Below, piece by piece: positions 9,202 to 19,231 of a stretch of 64,000 nt of DNA (positions are counted from its first letter, which is position 1; the number at the start of each line of letters is the position of its first letter). The notes under the pieces are model-generated. The model made no database searches. It was not told the DNA's origin and was given only the letters and a program-made list of their open reading frames with translations. The translations under genes were made by a program, and so were the position numbers. This stretch comes from Brevibacillus brevis (GTDB lineage: Bacteria; Bacillota; Bacilli; Brevibacillales; Brevibacillaceae): positions 2,366,001 through 2,430,000 of the forward strand of contig NZ_LR134338.1 of NCBI RefSeq assembly GCF_900637055.1, given 5' to 3'.

Positions 9202-10209
9202 TTGCGAATTGCAGTGGATGCGATGGGCGGCGATCACGCACCGAAGAGTACCGTATTAGGGGCGCTTGCTGCCATCAAGGAAAACCCGGCCATTACAGTT
9301 GTATTGGTGGGAGATGAACAGGCTATTCGGAACCACTTGCCGCAGGATATTCCGGCAAACATCGAAATCGTTCCTGCAGCGGAAGTGATTTTACCAGATG
9401 ATGAACCGGTTCGAGCTGTTCGGCGTAAGAAAAATTCTTCGCTGGTCGTAGCTGTTGAGATGGCACGCGAGAAAAAAGTCGACGCGATGATCTCGGCTGG
9501 AAATACAGGCGCATTAATGACAGCAGGCTTGTTGTACGCAGGTCGGATGGATGGAATCGAGCGCCCTGCGCTTTGTGCCTATATCCCGAATACAAAAGGC
9601 CGTGTAACACTGACGCTGGACGTCGGAGCCAATATGGATGCCAAGCCGCATCAGCTTGTACAATACGCGGTGATGGGTAGCTTGTATGCTGAAAAAGTGT
9701 TGGGCTTCGAGCGTCCGACAGTAGGCTTGCTCAACGTCGGGACGGAAGAAGGAAAAGGGAACGAATTGACGAAAGCTGTTTTCCCGCTCCTTCAAGAAGC
9801 AGACTTGAACTTTGTAGGAAATGTGGAAGCACGCGATGTTATGCAAGGAAACTGTGATGTGCTGGTATGCGACGGCTTTGTAGGAAATGTTTTGTTAAAG
9901 GCCGTAGAGGGTGCTGCCTCCACAATCTTTTCGCAGTTGAAGCAGGAGTTTACTTCCAGCCTGATTAATAAGCTAGGAGCGGCGATTCTGAAACCTGGAT
10001 TAGTTCGCTTTAAAAAGAAAATGGATTATGCGGAATACGGTGGTGCACCCTTGCTCGGATTGAAATCCCCAGTAATTAAGGCCCACGGTTCCTCAAATGA
10101 GCGTGCGATGAAAAACGCGATTGTGAGTGCTACGCGGTTTATTCAGCAGGACGTGAACGAGGTTATCCAGCAATCATTACAGAAAAATACTTTGGGAGAA
10201 AGCGAGTGA
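9202..10209 (+). CDS. plsX: Phosphate acyltransferase PlsX
   Basis: Makes acyl-phosphate from acyl-ACP and phosphate, the first step toward phosphatidic acid in Firmicutes. The N-terminus RIAVDAMGGDHAPK and the internal SAGNTGALM are family signatures; 335 residues is the usual length. The start is TTG, 8 bases after AAGGAGG; upstream in-frame codons overlap fapR and lack a ribosome-binding site. Its stop overlaps the fabH start. The product is a peripheral membrane enzyme that feeds PlsY, which is not in this window. Confidence 0.96.
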   Translation: MRIAVDAMGGDHAPKSTVLGALAAIKENPAITVVLVGDEQAIRNHLPQDIPANIEIVPAAEVILPDDEPVRAVRRKKNSSLVVAVEMAREKKVDAMISAGNTGALMTAGLLYAGRMDGIERPALCAYIPNTKGRVTLTLDVGANMDAKPHQLVQYAVMGSLYAEKVLGFERPTVGLLNVGTEEGKGNELTKAVFPLLQEADLNFVGNVEARDVMQGNCDVLVCDGFVGNVLLKAVEGAASTIFSQLKQEFTSSLINKLGAAILKPGLVRFKKKMDYAEYGGAPLLGLKSPVIKAHGSSNERAMKNAIVSATRFIQQDVNEVIQQSLQKNTLGESE

Positions 10210-11231
10210 AGCAGATGAGTGCAAAGCGTTCAGTAGGGATTTTGTCTACAGGCTCTTATACCCCGGAGCGGGTGTTGACGAACTTTGATCTGGAGAAAAT
10301 GGTGGAAACCTCTGATGAGTGGATTGTTTCCCGTACTGGAATCAGAGAACGCCGCATTAGCTCACCGGACCAAGCTTCCTCCGACTTGGCTTACGAGGCT
10401 GCCAAAGAAGCGCTCGAGAAAGCAAACATCAGCGCGGAACAGCTGGATATGATCATTGTAGCTACCGTAACGCCTGACATGTCGTTCCCGTCTACTGCTT
10501 GCTTGCTGCAAGAAAAGCTGGGTGCAACACGTGCGGCTGCCATGGATCTTTCCGCGGCCTGCACAGGCTTTTTGTATGGAATTACGACAGCGACTCAGTT
10601 CATCGAAAACGGTTTGTATAAAAAAGTGTTGGTCGTAGGCGTTGAGACCTTGTCCAAAATTACGAATTACAAAGATCGAAATACATGTGTGTTGTTCGGA
10701 GACGGCGCAGGTGCAGCTGTTATCGGTGAAGTTACCGAAGGCTACGGCTTCCAGTCCTTTGAGCTCGGCGCAGATGGATCAGGCGGATCTCTCTTGTGCT
10801 TGCCGGCAGGTGGTTCTAGAACGCCTGCATCTGCGGAGTCTGTCGAACAAGGACTGCATTATCTCTACATGGCAGGCGGAGAAGTTTTCAAATTCGCCGT
10901 TCGTGTGATGAATTCAGCAACAGAGGCTGTCTTGTCCAAAGCGGGCGTATCGAAGGACGAGATCGACCTGTTGGTGCCGCATCAGGCAAACAAACGCATC
11001 ATTGACTCTGCCGTACAGCGTTTCGGTCTGTCTGAGGATAAAGTAGCAATCAACCTGGATCGCTATGGAAACATGTCCTCTGCTTCTATTCCTGTAGCGT
11101 TGGATGAAGCAGTTAAGGCTGGTCGCGTAAAAGAAGGCGATAACCTGATTCTGGTTGGGTTTGGTGGCGGCTTGACTTGGGGAGCAACGCTCTTGAAGTG
11201 GTGCACGACGCCGGCAGAAGGGAGCAAGTAG
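10206..11231 (+). CDS. fabH: 3-oxoacyl-ACP synthase III (FabH)
   Basis: Starts fatty-acid chains by condensing acetyl- or branched acyl-CoA with malonyl-ACP. The Cys-His-Asn triad is visible: Cys in DLSAACTGFLYG, His in VPHQANKRI and Asn in DRYGNMSSASIP. Length is about 341 residues. GTG overlapping the plsX stop is the likely start, with GGGAG at good spacing; an ATG three codons on is possible. Branched-chain priming is expected in this group of bacteria but cannot be read from the sequence alone. Confidence 0.96.
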   Translation: MKQMSAKRSVGILSTGSYTPERVLTNFDLEKMVETSDEWIVSRTGIRERRISSPDQASSDLAYEAAKEALEKANISAEQLDMIIVATVTPDMSFPSTACLLQEKLGATRAAAMDLSAACTGFLYGITTATQFIENGLYKKVLVVGVETLSKITNYKDRNTCVLFGDGAGAAVIGEVTEGYGFQSFELGADGSGGSLLCLPAGGSRTPASAESVEQGLHYLYMAGGEVFKFAVRVMNSATEAVLSKAGVSKDEIDLLVPHQANKRIIDSAVQRFGLSEDKVAINLDRYGNMSSASIPVALDEAVKAGRVKEGDNLILVGFGGGLTWGATLLKWCTTPAEGSK

Positions 11232-11233
11232 GA

Positions 11234-12184
11234 ATGGGAAAAGTAGCCTTTGTTTTTCCGGGGCAAGGTTCACAATTTGTAGGAATGGGTCAAGCTCTCT
11301 CCGAACAATCGGAAGCGGCCCGTCACATATTTGAGCAGGCGGATGAAGCGCTCGGCTTTTCCTTGTCGGGACTGTGTTTTGCAGGGCCAGAAGAGGAATT
11401 GAAGCTGACAGCTAACACACAGCCAGCTATTTTGACAGCAAGCATCGCTGTTTTGGCAGCATTGAACGAAAAGTTGCCTGACTATAAGCCTGCGTTCGTA
11501 GCGGGTCACAGCTTGGGTGAGTATTCTGCTTTGGTTGCAGCTGGGGCCTTGTCCTTTGCAGATGCAGTCAAAACAGTGCGAGCTCGTGGTCAGTTCATGG
11601 AAGAGGCAGTGCCAGCGGGACAAGGTGCAATGGCCGCAGTCTTGAGCATGGATCGCGCGGCACTGCATGCGGTTTGCGAAGAAGTAACAGCATCTGGACA
11701 TCCTGTTCAATTAGCGAACATGAACTGCCCAGGGCAAATTGTCATCTCTGGTTCTGCTGAAGGTGTGAAGCTGGCCGGTGAAAAAGCGAAGGAAGCGGGC
11801 GCAAAGCGTGTCCTTCCATTGAATGTAAGCGGTCCGTTCCACTCGAGCCTGATGCAGCCGGCAGCAGATAAACTGCAAGAAGTTTTGGCTGGCGTTACGG
11901 TACAAGAAGCGACTGTGCCTGTTGTGGCAAACGTAACGGCTAGACCAGTGTCTGAGGCGACCATTATTGTAGATCAATTGGTTCAACAAGTTTCCGCCCC
12001 GGTTTTGTGGGAGGATTCTGTACAATGGATGGTCGAAGCAGGCGTGACAACCTTTGTTGAAATCGGTCCAGGAAAAGTTTTGGCCGGTTTGATCAAGAAA
12101 ATCGCATCAGCGGATACGACGATTATCTCTGTACAGGATATGGATTCGCTTACTGAGCTTTTGAACGGAGGGGTACTATGCTAA
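11234..12184 (+). CDS. fabD: Malonyl-CoA:ACP transacylase (FabD)
   Basis: Loads malonyl groups from CoA onto acyl carrier protein, giving the extender for FabH and FabF. The N-terminal [14 protein letters not shown] and the nucleophile elbow [10 protein letters not shown] (Ser near residue 90) are diagnostic, with the His in GPFHSSLM. The chosen ATG follows AAGGGAG and leaves 316 residues; 19 upstream in-frame codons lie inside fabH. It overlaps fabG by 7 bases. Confidence 0.96.
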   Translation: MGKVAFVFPGQGSQFVGMGQALSEQSEAARHIFEQADEALGFSLSGLCFAGPEEELKLTANTQPAILTASIAVLAALNEKLPDYKPAFVAGHSLGEYSALVAAGALSFADAVKTVRARGQFMEEAVPAGQGAMAAVLSMDRAALHAVCEEVTASGHPVQLANMNCPGQIVISGSAEGVKLAGEKAKEAGAKRVLPLNVSGPFHSSLMQPAADKLQEVLAGVTVQEATVPVVANVTARPVSEATIIVDQLVQQVSAPVLWEDSVQWMVEAGVTTFVEIGPGKVLAGLIKKIASADTTIISVQDMDSLTELLNGGVLC

Positions 12185-12918
12185 CAGGAAAAACAGCCCT
12201 GGTCACAGGGGCTTCCCGTGGTATTGGGCGTGCGATTGCATTGAAGCTGGCAGAAGCTGGCGCTAATGTGGTTGTCAATTACGCAGGTAGTGAAGCGGCA
12301 GCAAGCGAGACTGTTGCGCTTATTAAAGAAATGGGCCGCGATGCCATCATGATTCGCGCGAACGTTTCTTCTACAGAAGATGTCAACGACATGTTCAAAG
12401 CTGCTTTGGATCATTTTGGTGCGATCGATATTCTCGTGAACAACGCGGGAATTACTCGCGACAACCTGATCATGCGCATGAAAGAAGACGAGTGGGACGA
12501 TGTCATTGCGACGAATCTGAAGGGTGTATTCAACTGCGTAAAGGCAGCGACCCGCCCAATGATGAAGCAGCGTTCAGGCAAAATCATCAATATCACTTCT
12601 GTGGTAGGTGTTTTGGGGAACGCAGGACAAGCTAACTACGTGGCGGCAAAAGCTGGGGTTATTGGCTTGACGAAGACGGCTGCTCGCGAGCTGGCTAGCC
12701 GTAATATCACGGTGAATGCTGTTGCGCCAGGATTTATCGATACAGAAATGACTGCTGTATTGCCAGAGGATGTCAAAGCAGGACTCACAAGCCAAATTCC
12801 GCTTGCCCGCTTGGGACAAACTGATGATATCGCATCTGTAGTACTGTTCCTGGCATCCGACGCAGCCAACTACATGACAGGGCAGACCCTGCACGTAGAC
12901 GGCGGAATGTACATGTAG
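12178..12918 (+). CDS. fabG: 3-oxoacyl-ACP reductase (FabG)
   Basis: NADPH-dependent reduction of beta-ketoacyl-ACP in the elongation cycle. It is a short-chain dehydrogenase of 246 residues with the cofactor motif [14 protein letters not shown], the catalytic Ser in NITSVVG and the YVAAK catalytic Tyr-Lys pair. GGAGGGG precedes the ATG, which lies inside the fabD end. The setting inside the fab operon distinguishes it from other short-chain dehydrogenases. Confidence 0.96.
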   Translation: MLTGKTALVTGASRGIGRAIALKLAEAGANVVVNYAGSEAAASETVALIKEMGRDAIMIRANVSSTEDVNDMFKAALDHFGAIDILVNNAGITRDNLIMRMKEDEWDDVIATNLKGVFNCVKAATRPMMKQRSGKIINITSVVGVLGNAGQANYVAAKAGVIGLTKTAARELASRNITVNAVAPGFIDTEMTAVLPEDVKAGLTSQIPLARLGQTDDIASVVLFLASDAANYMTGQTLHVDGGMYM

Positions 12919-13003
12919 GAAGAAAACCTCAATCGAGCGTTTTCACGAAAACTGGTTTTTTGAAAGCTCATCCACTATAATACGGGAGAGGGGGTGAAGC
13001 AAG

Positions 13004-13237
13004 ATGGCAGATACTTTGGAGCGTGTAAAGAAAATTATCGTCGATCGTCTGGGTGTAGATGAGTCCAAAATTACTTTGGAAGCTTCTTTCAAAGAAGACC
13101 TGGGCGCTGACTCCCTGGATGTGGTTGAACTCGTAATGGAACTCGAAGATGAGTTTGATTTAGAGATTTCCGACGAAGATGCTGAAAAGATCACTTCTGT
13201 TGGTGAGGTTGTTAAATACATAGAATCTCACAAGTAG
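13004..13237 (+). CDS. acpP: Acyl carrier protein
   Basis: A 77-residue acidic carrier of growing acyl chains. The phosphopantetheine attachment Ser is in [12 protein letters not shown] (near residue 37). AGAGGGGGTG precedes the ATG. An 85-base gap after fabG includes CTATAAT, a possible extra promoter -10 box without a convincing -35. High expression is expected. The next gene, fabF, uses it as substrate, and the coenzyme A made by CoaD provides its prosthetic group. Confidence 0.97.
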
Positions 13238-13248
13238 TTGATCTGTTG

Positions 13249-13273
13249 GAAGTCCCGTACCATACGGGACTTC
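13249..13273 (+). terminator. Hairpin after acpP, possible weak terminator or RNA stabiliser
   Basis: Arms GAAGTCCCGTA and TACGGGACTTC pair perfectly over 11 bases around a CCA-like loop, but only a mixed TCCTTC follows, not a T run. It may tune acpP against fabF or protect the acpP transcript end. Confidence 0.5.
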
Positions 13274-13372
13274 TCCTTCAATAGCCACCTGTACATTATC
13301 CAAACAAATACACGTTTTGCATGCAGTGAATGTAAGAAGCTGACTGCTGACTTTCATATAGAGGTGATTGCA

Positions 13373-14614
13373 ATGAAACGCAGAGTGGTGATTACTGGCG
13401 TTGGTGTCGTTTCTCCAGTAGGGAATGACGCGCAGACTTTTTGGAACAGCTTGCTGGAAGGAAAATCAGGCATTGACCGTGTGGCTGCCTTTGACGCTTC
13501 TGATTATCCAACACAAATTGCAGGCGAAGTGAAAAACTTCGATCCTGAACAGTATATGGACAAGAAAGATATCCGACGTACAGACCGATTCGTTCAGTTT
13601 GGATTAGCTGCCGCCAAAATGGCTGTAGAAGATGCAAAACTGGAGATCACGCCAGAAAATGCGGAACGAGTGGGTGTATACATCGGGTCCGGAATCGGTG
13701 GTCTGACTACATGGGAAGAACAGCATTCCGTCTTGTTGGAAAAAGGACCGCGTCGCGTGAGTCCGTTCTTCATTCCGATGCTGATTGCGAACATGGCGTC
13801 TGGTGCAGTATCCATTCAATACGGTGCAAAAGGACCAACTTCCAGCGCGATTACCGCTTGTGCGACAGGTACAAATGCAATCGGTGATGCACTGCGTCTG
13901 ATCCAGTTCGATCACGCTGATGTCATGATCGCAGGTGGAGCAGAAGCAACGGTGCGTCCAATGGGATTTGCAGGCTTTTGCTCAGCAAAAGCGATGTCCA
14001 CCAGAAACGATGAGCCGCAAAAAGCAAGCCGTCCGTTTGACCAAGATCGCGATGGCTTCGTAATGGGCGAAGGTGCTGGTGTTCTGATTCTGGAAGAGCT
14101 TGAGCATGCGAAAAAACGTGGAGCAAACATCATCGCGGAAGTCATTGGCTACGGAATGAGTGCAGATGCTCATCACATTACTTCTCCATCTCCCGGTGGC
14201 GAAGGGGCAGCGCGTTGCATGGCAAGCGCACTGAAAGACGCTGGCGTTGACCCAACGGAAGTCCAATACATTAATGCACATGGTACTTCTACTGACCAAG
14301 GAGACATCGCAGAAACACAAGCGATCAAGAGTGTGTTTGGCGAGCACGCATACAAACTGGCTGTCAGCTCGACCAAATCGATGACAGGCCATTTGCTGGG
14401 TGCTACTGGCGGTGTCGAGGCAATCGCGACGGCATATGCGCTGCGTGATCAAATACTGCCTCCAACAATCAACTTGGAAAACCCGGATCCAGAATGTGAT
14501 CTGGACTATGTTCCGAACCATGCGCGCAAGGCGACCGTCAATGTGGCTGTTTCCAATACATTTGGATTCGGCGGTCACAATGCATCGATAGTCTTGAAGC
14601 GATACGAAGCATAA
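13373..14614 (+). CDS. fabF: 3-oxoacyl-ACP synthase II (FabF)
   Basis: Elongating condensing enzyme, 413 residues. The Cys-His-His triad is present: Cys in [13 protein letters not shown], His in [11 protein letters not shown] and His in [14 protein letters not shown]. The start is the ATG after AGAGGTGAT; an in-frame open stretch of 45 codons upstream is intergenic DNA. It completes the fatty-acid block and is immediately followed by rnc, the same order as in Bacillus relatives. Confidence 0.97.
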   Translation: MKRRVVITGVGVVSPVGNDAQTFWNSLLEGKSGIDRVAAFDASDYPTQIAGEVKNFDPEQYMDKKDIRRTDRFVQFGLAAAKMAVEDAKLEITPENAERVGVYIGSGIGGLTTWEEQHSVLLEKGPRRVSPFFIPMLIANMASGAVSIQYGAKGPTSSAITACATGTNAIGDALRLIQFDHADVMIAGGAEATVRPMGFAGFCSAKAMSTRNDEPQKASRPFDQDRDGFVMGEGAGVLILEELEHAKKRGANIIAEVIGYGMSADAHHITSPSPGGEGAARCMASALKDAGVDPTEVQYINAHGTSTDQGDIAETQAIKSVFGEHAYKLAVSSTKSMTGHLLGATGGVEAIATAYALRDQILPPTINLENPDPECDLDYVPNHARKATVNVAVSNTFGFGGHNASIVLKRYEA

Positions 14615-14668
14615 ATGAGCCCTACTGATAGAAAAAGTAGGCAGTCTCCTGGAATGGTGGTGAGGGTG

Positions 14669-15355
14669 ATGAATTTTGCACAGCTGCAAGAAATGATAGG
14701 CTTTCGCTTTCGCGATGAAAGTGTTTTGCGGCAGGCATTCACCCATTCTTCCTACGTGAACGAGCAACGCGGCAAACGAATATCAGACAATGAGCGGCTA
14801 GAGTTTTTGGGGGATGCTGTGTTGGAGTTGACGGTCTCCCAGTTTTTGTATAAAACTTTTCCGAAGATGAGTGAAGGGGAAATGACGAAGCTGCGTGCAG
14901 CCATTGTCTGTGAACCTTCTCTCGTCAAGTTTGCTGAACTGTTGAATTTTGGCGATCTCGTATTGCTGGGAAAAGGGGAAGAGCTGACAGGTGGACGTCA
15001 GCGACCAGCCTTGCTAGCGGACGTTTTTGAGGCGTTTGTAGGTGCGCTTTACTTAGATCAGGGGTTGGACGCAGTTTTTTCCTTTATGGAAAAATACGTG
15101 TACCCGCGCATCGACAAGGGAGAGTTTGCCCAGGTAACCGACTTCAAGAGCCAGTTGCAGGAATTTGTTCAACAAGACAATCTGGGAGACATCCATTACC
15201 GAATTGTAGAAGAAAAAGGACCAGCTCATAATCGAGAATTCGTATCTGAGGTGCTTTTGAACAATCGTTCGCTTGGCATCGGCTCTGGCCGCTCCAAAAA
15301 AGAAGCGGAACAGCAAGCTGCTGCACGAGCATTGGTCAAGCTGGGGGATAAATAA
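14669..15355 (+). CDS. rnc: Ribonuclease III
   Basis: Cuts double-stranded RNA in rRNA maturation and mRNA turnover. The catalytic domain carries the signature [14 protein letters not shown] and [14 protein letters not shown] (metal-binding Glu/Asp), followed by a double-stranded RNA-binding domain (about 150-228) with GPAHNREF and [10 protein letters not shown]. The start with GTGAGGGTG upstream is preferred (228 residues); an ATG 54 bases earlier, right after the fabF stop, lacks a ribosome-binding site. Confidence 0.94.
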   Translation: MNFAQLQEMIGFRFRDESVLRQAFTHSSYVNEQRGKRISDNERLEFLGDAVLELTVSQFLYKTFPKMSEGEMTKLRAAIVCEPSLVKFAELLNFGDLVLLGKGEELTGGRQRPALLADVFEAFVGALYLDQGLDAVFSFMEKYVYPRIDKGEFAQVTDFKSQLQEFVQQDNLGDIHYRIVEEKGPAHNREFVSEVLLNNRSLGIGSGRSKKEAEQQAAARALVKLGDK

Positions 15356-15374
15356 TCACTCGTCAGCGAGAAGG

Positions 15375-15412
15375 GCTGCATCATCTGCTACAAGATGGTG
15401 CAGCTTTTTCTT
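15375..15412 (+). terminator. Rho-independent terminator after rnc
   Basis: Arms GCTGCATCATCT and AGATGGTGCAGC (one G-T pair) with a 6-base loop and TTTTTCTT. It closes the fab-rnc transcript. The following 200 bases up to smc hold no gene and no clear promoter. Confidence 0.85.
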
Positions 15413-15613
15413 ACGGGTGGGAAACATAGGGAAAATACTGCGAGATGACCGCTATCTATGATACACTTACCTACAGATGACCAAGTAGGCTCGTAGTAGG
15501 TAGCTCCTGTTCGATGCAGGGGCTTCTTTTCGGGTACCATCCGATCCTTGCATGTTTTCAATCTGTCAATTTGGCAGGCAGTCTTGGATGGTTTCTTAAG
15601 GAGGACCGTACGT

Positions 15614-18600
15614 ATGTATTTGAAACGCCTGGAGCTGGCTGGATTCAAATCCTTTGCCGATCGCACGGAATTGGAATTTGTACCAGGGGTAACAGCCGTA
15701 GTGGGACCGAATGGAAGTGGGAAAAGTAACGTTTCTGATTCGATCCGCTGGGTGCTGGGGGAACAGAGCGCGAAGTCGTTGCGTGGAGCGAAAATGGAAG
15801 ACATTATTTTTGCCGGCAGTGACAAGCGCAAGCCAGTGAATTTCGCAGAAGTGACACTCACCTTGGACAATACAGATCGTTCGCTCGATGTGGAATATTC
15901 GGAGGTATCCGTTACCCGCAGAGTGTATCGTTCTGGTGACAGTGAGTACTACATAAACAACAGATCCTGCCGTCTAAAAGACATCATGGAGCTGTTCATG
16001 GATACCGGGCTGGGTAAAGAAGCGTATTCCATTATCGGTCAAGGTAAAATTGAGGAAATTCTCAGTACCAAGTCAGAGGATCGCCGTGGAATATTTGAAG
16101 AAGCAGCCGGAATCGTCAAATACAAAACACGCAAGCGCGAGGCTGAGAAAAAGCTTGATGACACCGAGCAAAATCTGGTGCGTATTCACGATATCGTCAG
16201 TGAGATTACGGAGCAGATCGGACCTTTGCAGGAGCAGGCAGAAACGGCCAAGACGTACAAGGAGCTTCATCGCCAACTGGTTGAGCATGAAGTAGCCCTT
16301 TATGTGCAGCAAATTGAAGCAGCTCATACGAAGTGGGAAGCAGCCACAGGACGCGTAGAGGAACTCAAGCACCTGTTAATCGGACAAACGACCGAAGCAT
16401 CCAAGCAAGAAGCTGATTTGGAGCAGGCGCGTTTTCATGTCACCCAAATTGACCAATCTATCGAAGAACTGCAACAAGTACTTTTGACAGTCAGTGAAGA
16501 GACCGAGAAAGTCGAAGGACAACGTGAGGTATTGCGGGAGCGTATGCGCAATCTCAATGCCAATCGTCAGCAGACGATGGAGCAGATGCATCGGATTACC
16601 GAGAAGCAGCACGGGCTTGAGGCAGAACTGGCAGAAGAACAAGAACGGGCCAAGGAAGCGGATCGCCGAATGACCGAAGCCCACGCTTCGCTGCAAGAAG
16701 CAGAAGGTCAGTTTTTTTCCATGGTGCAATCACTGACAGATGACGTAGAGCGTTTGAAGAGTGATTACTTCGAAAAGCTCAACGAAATGGCGAATCTGCG
16801 CAACGAAAATCGCCATCAAGAGCAGCTTCTCAAGACAAGCGAGGCCAGAGTTGAACGTCAATTGTCTGGAAAAAAACAGCTCGATGAAGAAGAAGAGCAG
16901 CGACTAGCTCAGCTGAGCCAGCTCCAAGATCAGCTGGAGAAGATCGTTTCTACCATTCAAGAAACCGGCGTCAGATACAAAGAGCTGGTCGAGGGCATGC
17001 GCGAAGGACAAGCCCGCCTAGAAACAGCCCGTCGAGAGCTGCGCCACTGGGAACAAAAGCGGGAAGCAGCGAAGTCGCGTTTTGACCTGTTAAAAGAAAT
17101 GCAGTCGGAGTTCGCAGGGTTTCAGCAAGGGGTAAAAGAAATTTTGAAAGCACGCGAGCGTGGCTTCAAAGGAATCCATGGAGCGGTCGCTGAGCTCGTT
17201 GTCGTGCCACAGCAATACGAGACAGCGATGGAGGTCGCATTGGGTGGCGCATTGCAAAACGTCGTCGTGGACAACGAAGCATCCGGTCGCGCAGCCATTG
17301 CTCACTTGAAGCAGCACAATGCAGGTAGGGCGACTTTTCTACCGCTTGATGTCATCCGTCCTCGCACCTTGCAGGCAAGTGATAAGCGCCTGCTGGAGGC
17401 GGAGAGTGGAGTCGTCGGAATCGCGAGTGAGCTCGTGACCTTTGAGGAAGCATACCGACCCATCCTCGAAAGTCTTCTGGGCAACGTCATTATTACGGAA
17501 AAGCTGGAGCAGGCAAACCGTGTGGCCCGTACGCTTGGCTACCGCTATCGTGTCGTGACGCTGGAAGGCGATATCGTGAATGCTGGTGGTTCCATGACAG
17601 GGGGGGCCTTGAAAAAGAACAGCACGAACCTGCTTGGACGCAACCGTCAATCAGAAGAGCTGGAAGCGCAGCTGGTAGAAATCGACCAGGCAATTTCTGG
17701 GCATACTACCCTTATGGAGCAGTTGACGAAGGAAATGGCGCAAATGCAGCACGAGCAAGAAGCTCTGCGCACAGAAGGCGAGAGTCTGCGACTGAAAGAA
17801 CAGGAAGTAAAAGGGCTCTTGCAGCAAAAAGAATCGGAAGGCAGATCCTTGGGCGAGCGGGCAAAGCTTGTTGAACAAGATATTGAAGGCTATCGCCGCG
17901 AGATGGAAGAAGCAAAACGCAAGCAAGAGCAGCTGCAAGCCTCTTTGACCGCCATGGAACAAGAGGAAAAAGAGCTAGGTGAGCGTATTGCAGAAGCAGA
18001 GGCGAAACGCCAAGAGCAGCTCGAATCCAAAGAAGAAATGAATCAAAAAATAACAAGTCTCAAAGTACTGAATGCCCAGGTCAAGCAAGAGTATCAATCT
18101 CGCTTGGAGCAAACCGAACGCTTGCTGGAGCAAAAGAGCCAATTGCAGCGCGAATGGGAAGAACAAAACGCGAACTTGGCATCTCTTGATGAGCTGGAGC
18201 GTACGAACGAATCATCCGGGCTTGAGCTGGATCAGCGCATTAGCGAATTGCGTCAGGATAAAGACCGTGTAGCTGGCTTGATTCAAGAGCGGCGAAGTGA
18301 GCGGGCGACTCTCTTTTACAAACAGGAGCAAGTGGAACAGCAGGTGAAGGAAATCCGCCGCGAGGTCAAATCACTCGAGGAAAAGCTTCATCAGGAAGAA
18401 GTAAAAGTCAACCGCAACGAGGTAGAGCTCGATCATTTGTTGAATAAACTCTCCGAAGAATACGAAATGAGCTACGACCTGGCGAAGCAAAAATATCCGG
18501 CACGTGGCGAGATTCAGGAAGAGACACAAGTGGTCAATCGTCTCAAAAAGCAAATTGGGGCACTTGGCACTGTGAATCTTGGCGCGATTGAGGAATATGA

Positions 18601-19186
18601 GCGCTTGTCTGAGCGTCAGCAGTTCTTAAGCTCGCAGGAAGCTGATTTGAATGAAGCAAAAGACATGCTCTATCAAGTGATCCAAGAAATGGACGCAGAG
18701 ATGTCGCGCCGCTTCAAAGAAACATTTGATGCGATCTCGGAGCAGTTCCGCGACGTGTTTGTCCAACTGTTTGGGGGAGGACGCGCAGATCTCGTACTCT
18801 CCAACCCAGACAACCTGCTTGAGACGGGCATCGATATCGTGGCGCAGCCACCTGGCAAGAAGCTGCAAAATCTTGCGCTCTTGTCCGGGGGCGAACGTGC
18901 TTTGACTGCAATGGCCCTGCTTTTTGCCATCCTGCGTGTGAAGCCAGTGCCATTCTGTGTATTGGATGAGGTAGAAGCCGCTTTGGATGAGGCAAACGTT
19001 AACCGTTTCGCCGAGTACATGCACCATTTCAGCAACCAGACACAGTTCATTTGCGTCACACACAGAAAAGGCACAATGGAGAGCGCAGATGTGCTATACG
19101 GTATCACGATGCAGGAGGGCGGCGTGTCCAAACTCGTCTCCGTGAAGCTGGAGGACAGTGACAAGTTTATCGAATCTGCCTCTTAA
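15614..19186 (+). CDS. smc: Chromosome segregation protein SMC
   Basis: The 1190-residue ATPase of the condensin-like SMC-ScpAB complex. Walker A GPNGSGKSN is near residue 31, long coiled coils fill about 170-500 and 660-1010, and the hinge lies at about 520-640 (GFKGIHGAVAELV, GGALQNVVVD). The C-terminal head has the signature LLSGGERALTAMAL and Walker B FCVLDEVEAALDEANV. AAGGAGG precedes the ATG. The reading frame is intact over 3.6 kb, an internal check on sequence quality. It is followed by ftsY as in other Bacilli. Confidence 0.97.
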   Translation: MYLKRLELAGFKSFADRTELEFVPGVTAVVGPNGSGKSNVSDSIRWVLGEQSAKSLRGAKMEDIIFAGSDKRKPVNFAEVTLTLDNTDRSLDVEYSEVSVTRRVYRSGDSEYYINNRSCRLKDIMELFMDTGLGKEAYSIIGQGKIEEILSTKSEDRRGIFEEAAGIVKYKTRKREAEKKLDDTEQNLVRIHDIVSEITEQIGPLQEQAETAKTYKELHRQLVEHEVALYVQQIEAAHTKWEAATGRVEELKHLLIGQTTEASKQEADLEQARFHVTQIDQSIEELQQVLLTVSEETEKVEGQREVLRERMRNLNANRQQTMEQMHRITEKQHGLEAELAEEQERAKEADRRMTEAHASLQEAEGQFFSMVQSLTDDVERLKSDYFEKLNEMANLRNENRHQEQLLKTSEARVERQLSGKKQLDEEEEQRLAQLSQLQDQLEKIVSTIQETGVRYKELVEGMREGQARLETARRELRHWEQKREAAKSRFDLLKEMQSEFAGFQQGVKEILKARERGFKGIHGAVAELVVVPQQYETAMEVALGGALQNVVVDNEASGRAAIAHLKQHNAGRATFLPLDVIRPRTLQASDKRLLEAESGVVGIASELVTFEEAYRPILESLLGNVIITEKLEQANRVARTLGYRYRVVTLEGDIVNAGGSMTGGALKKNSTNLLGRNRQSEELEAQLVEIDQAISGHTTLMEQLTKEMAQMQHEQEALRTEGESLRLKEQEVKGLLQQKESEGRSLGERAKLVEQDIEGYRREMEEAKRKQEQLQASLTAMEQEEKELGERIAEAEAKRQEQLESKEEMNQKITSLKVLNAQVKQEYQSRLEQTERLLEQKSQLQREWEEQNANLASLDELERTNESSGLELDQRISELRQDKDRVAGLIQERRSERATLFYKQEQVEQQVKEIRREVKSLEEKLHQEEVKVNRNEVELDHLLNKLSEEYEMSYDLAKQKYPARGEIQEETQVVNRLKKQIGALGTVNLGAIEEYERLSERQQFLSSQEADLNEAKDMLYQVIQEMDAEMSRRFKETFDAISEQFRDVFVQLFGGGRADLVLSNPDNLLETGIDIVAQPPGKKLQNLALLSGGERALTAMALLFAILRVKPVPFCVLDEVEAALDEANVNRFAEYMHHFSNQTQFICVTHRKGTMESADVLYGITMQEGGVSKLVSVKLEDSDKFIESAS

Positions 19187-19231
19187 TCGGATTTGCCATT
19201 CAATTGATACTACCCGCAAAGGAAGATGAAC

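Noticed and set aside
13982..14767. 261-codon minus-strand frame over fabF
   Set aside because: Cys/His/Arg-rich translation with no family character, lying opposite a complete fabF. A shadow frame.
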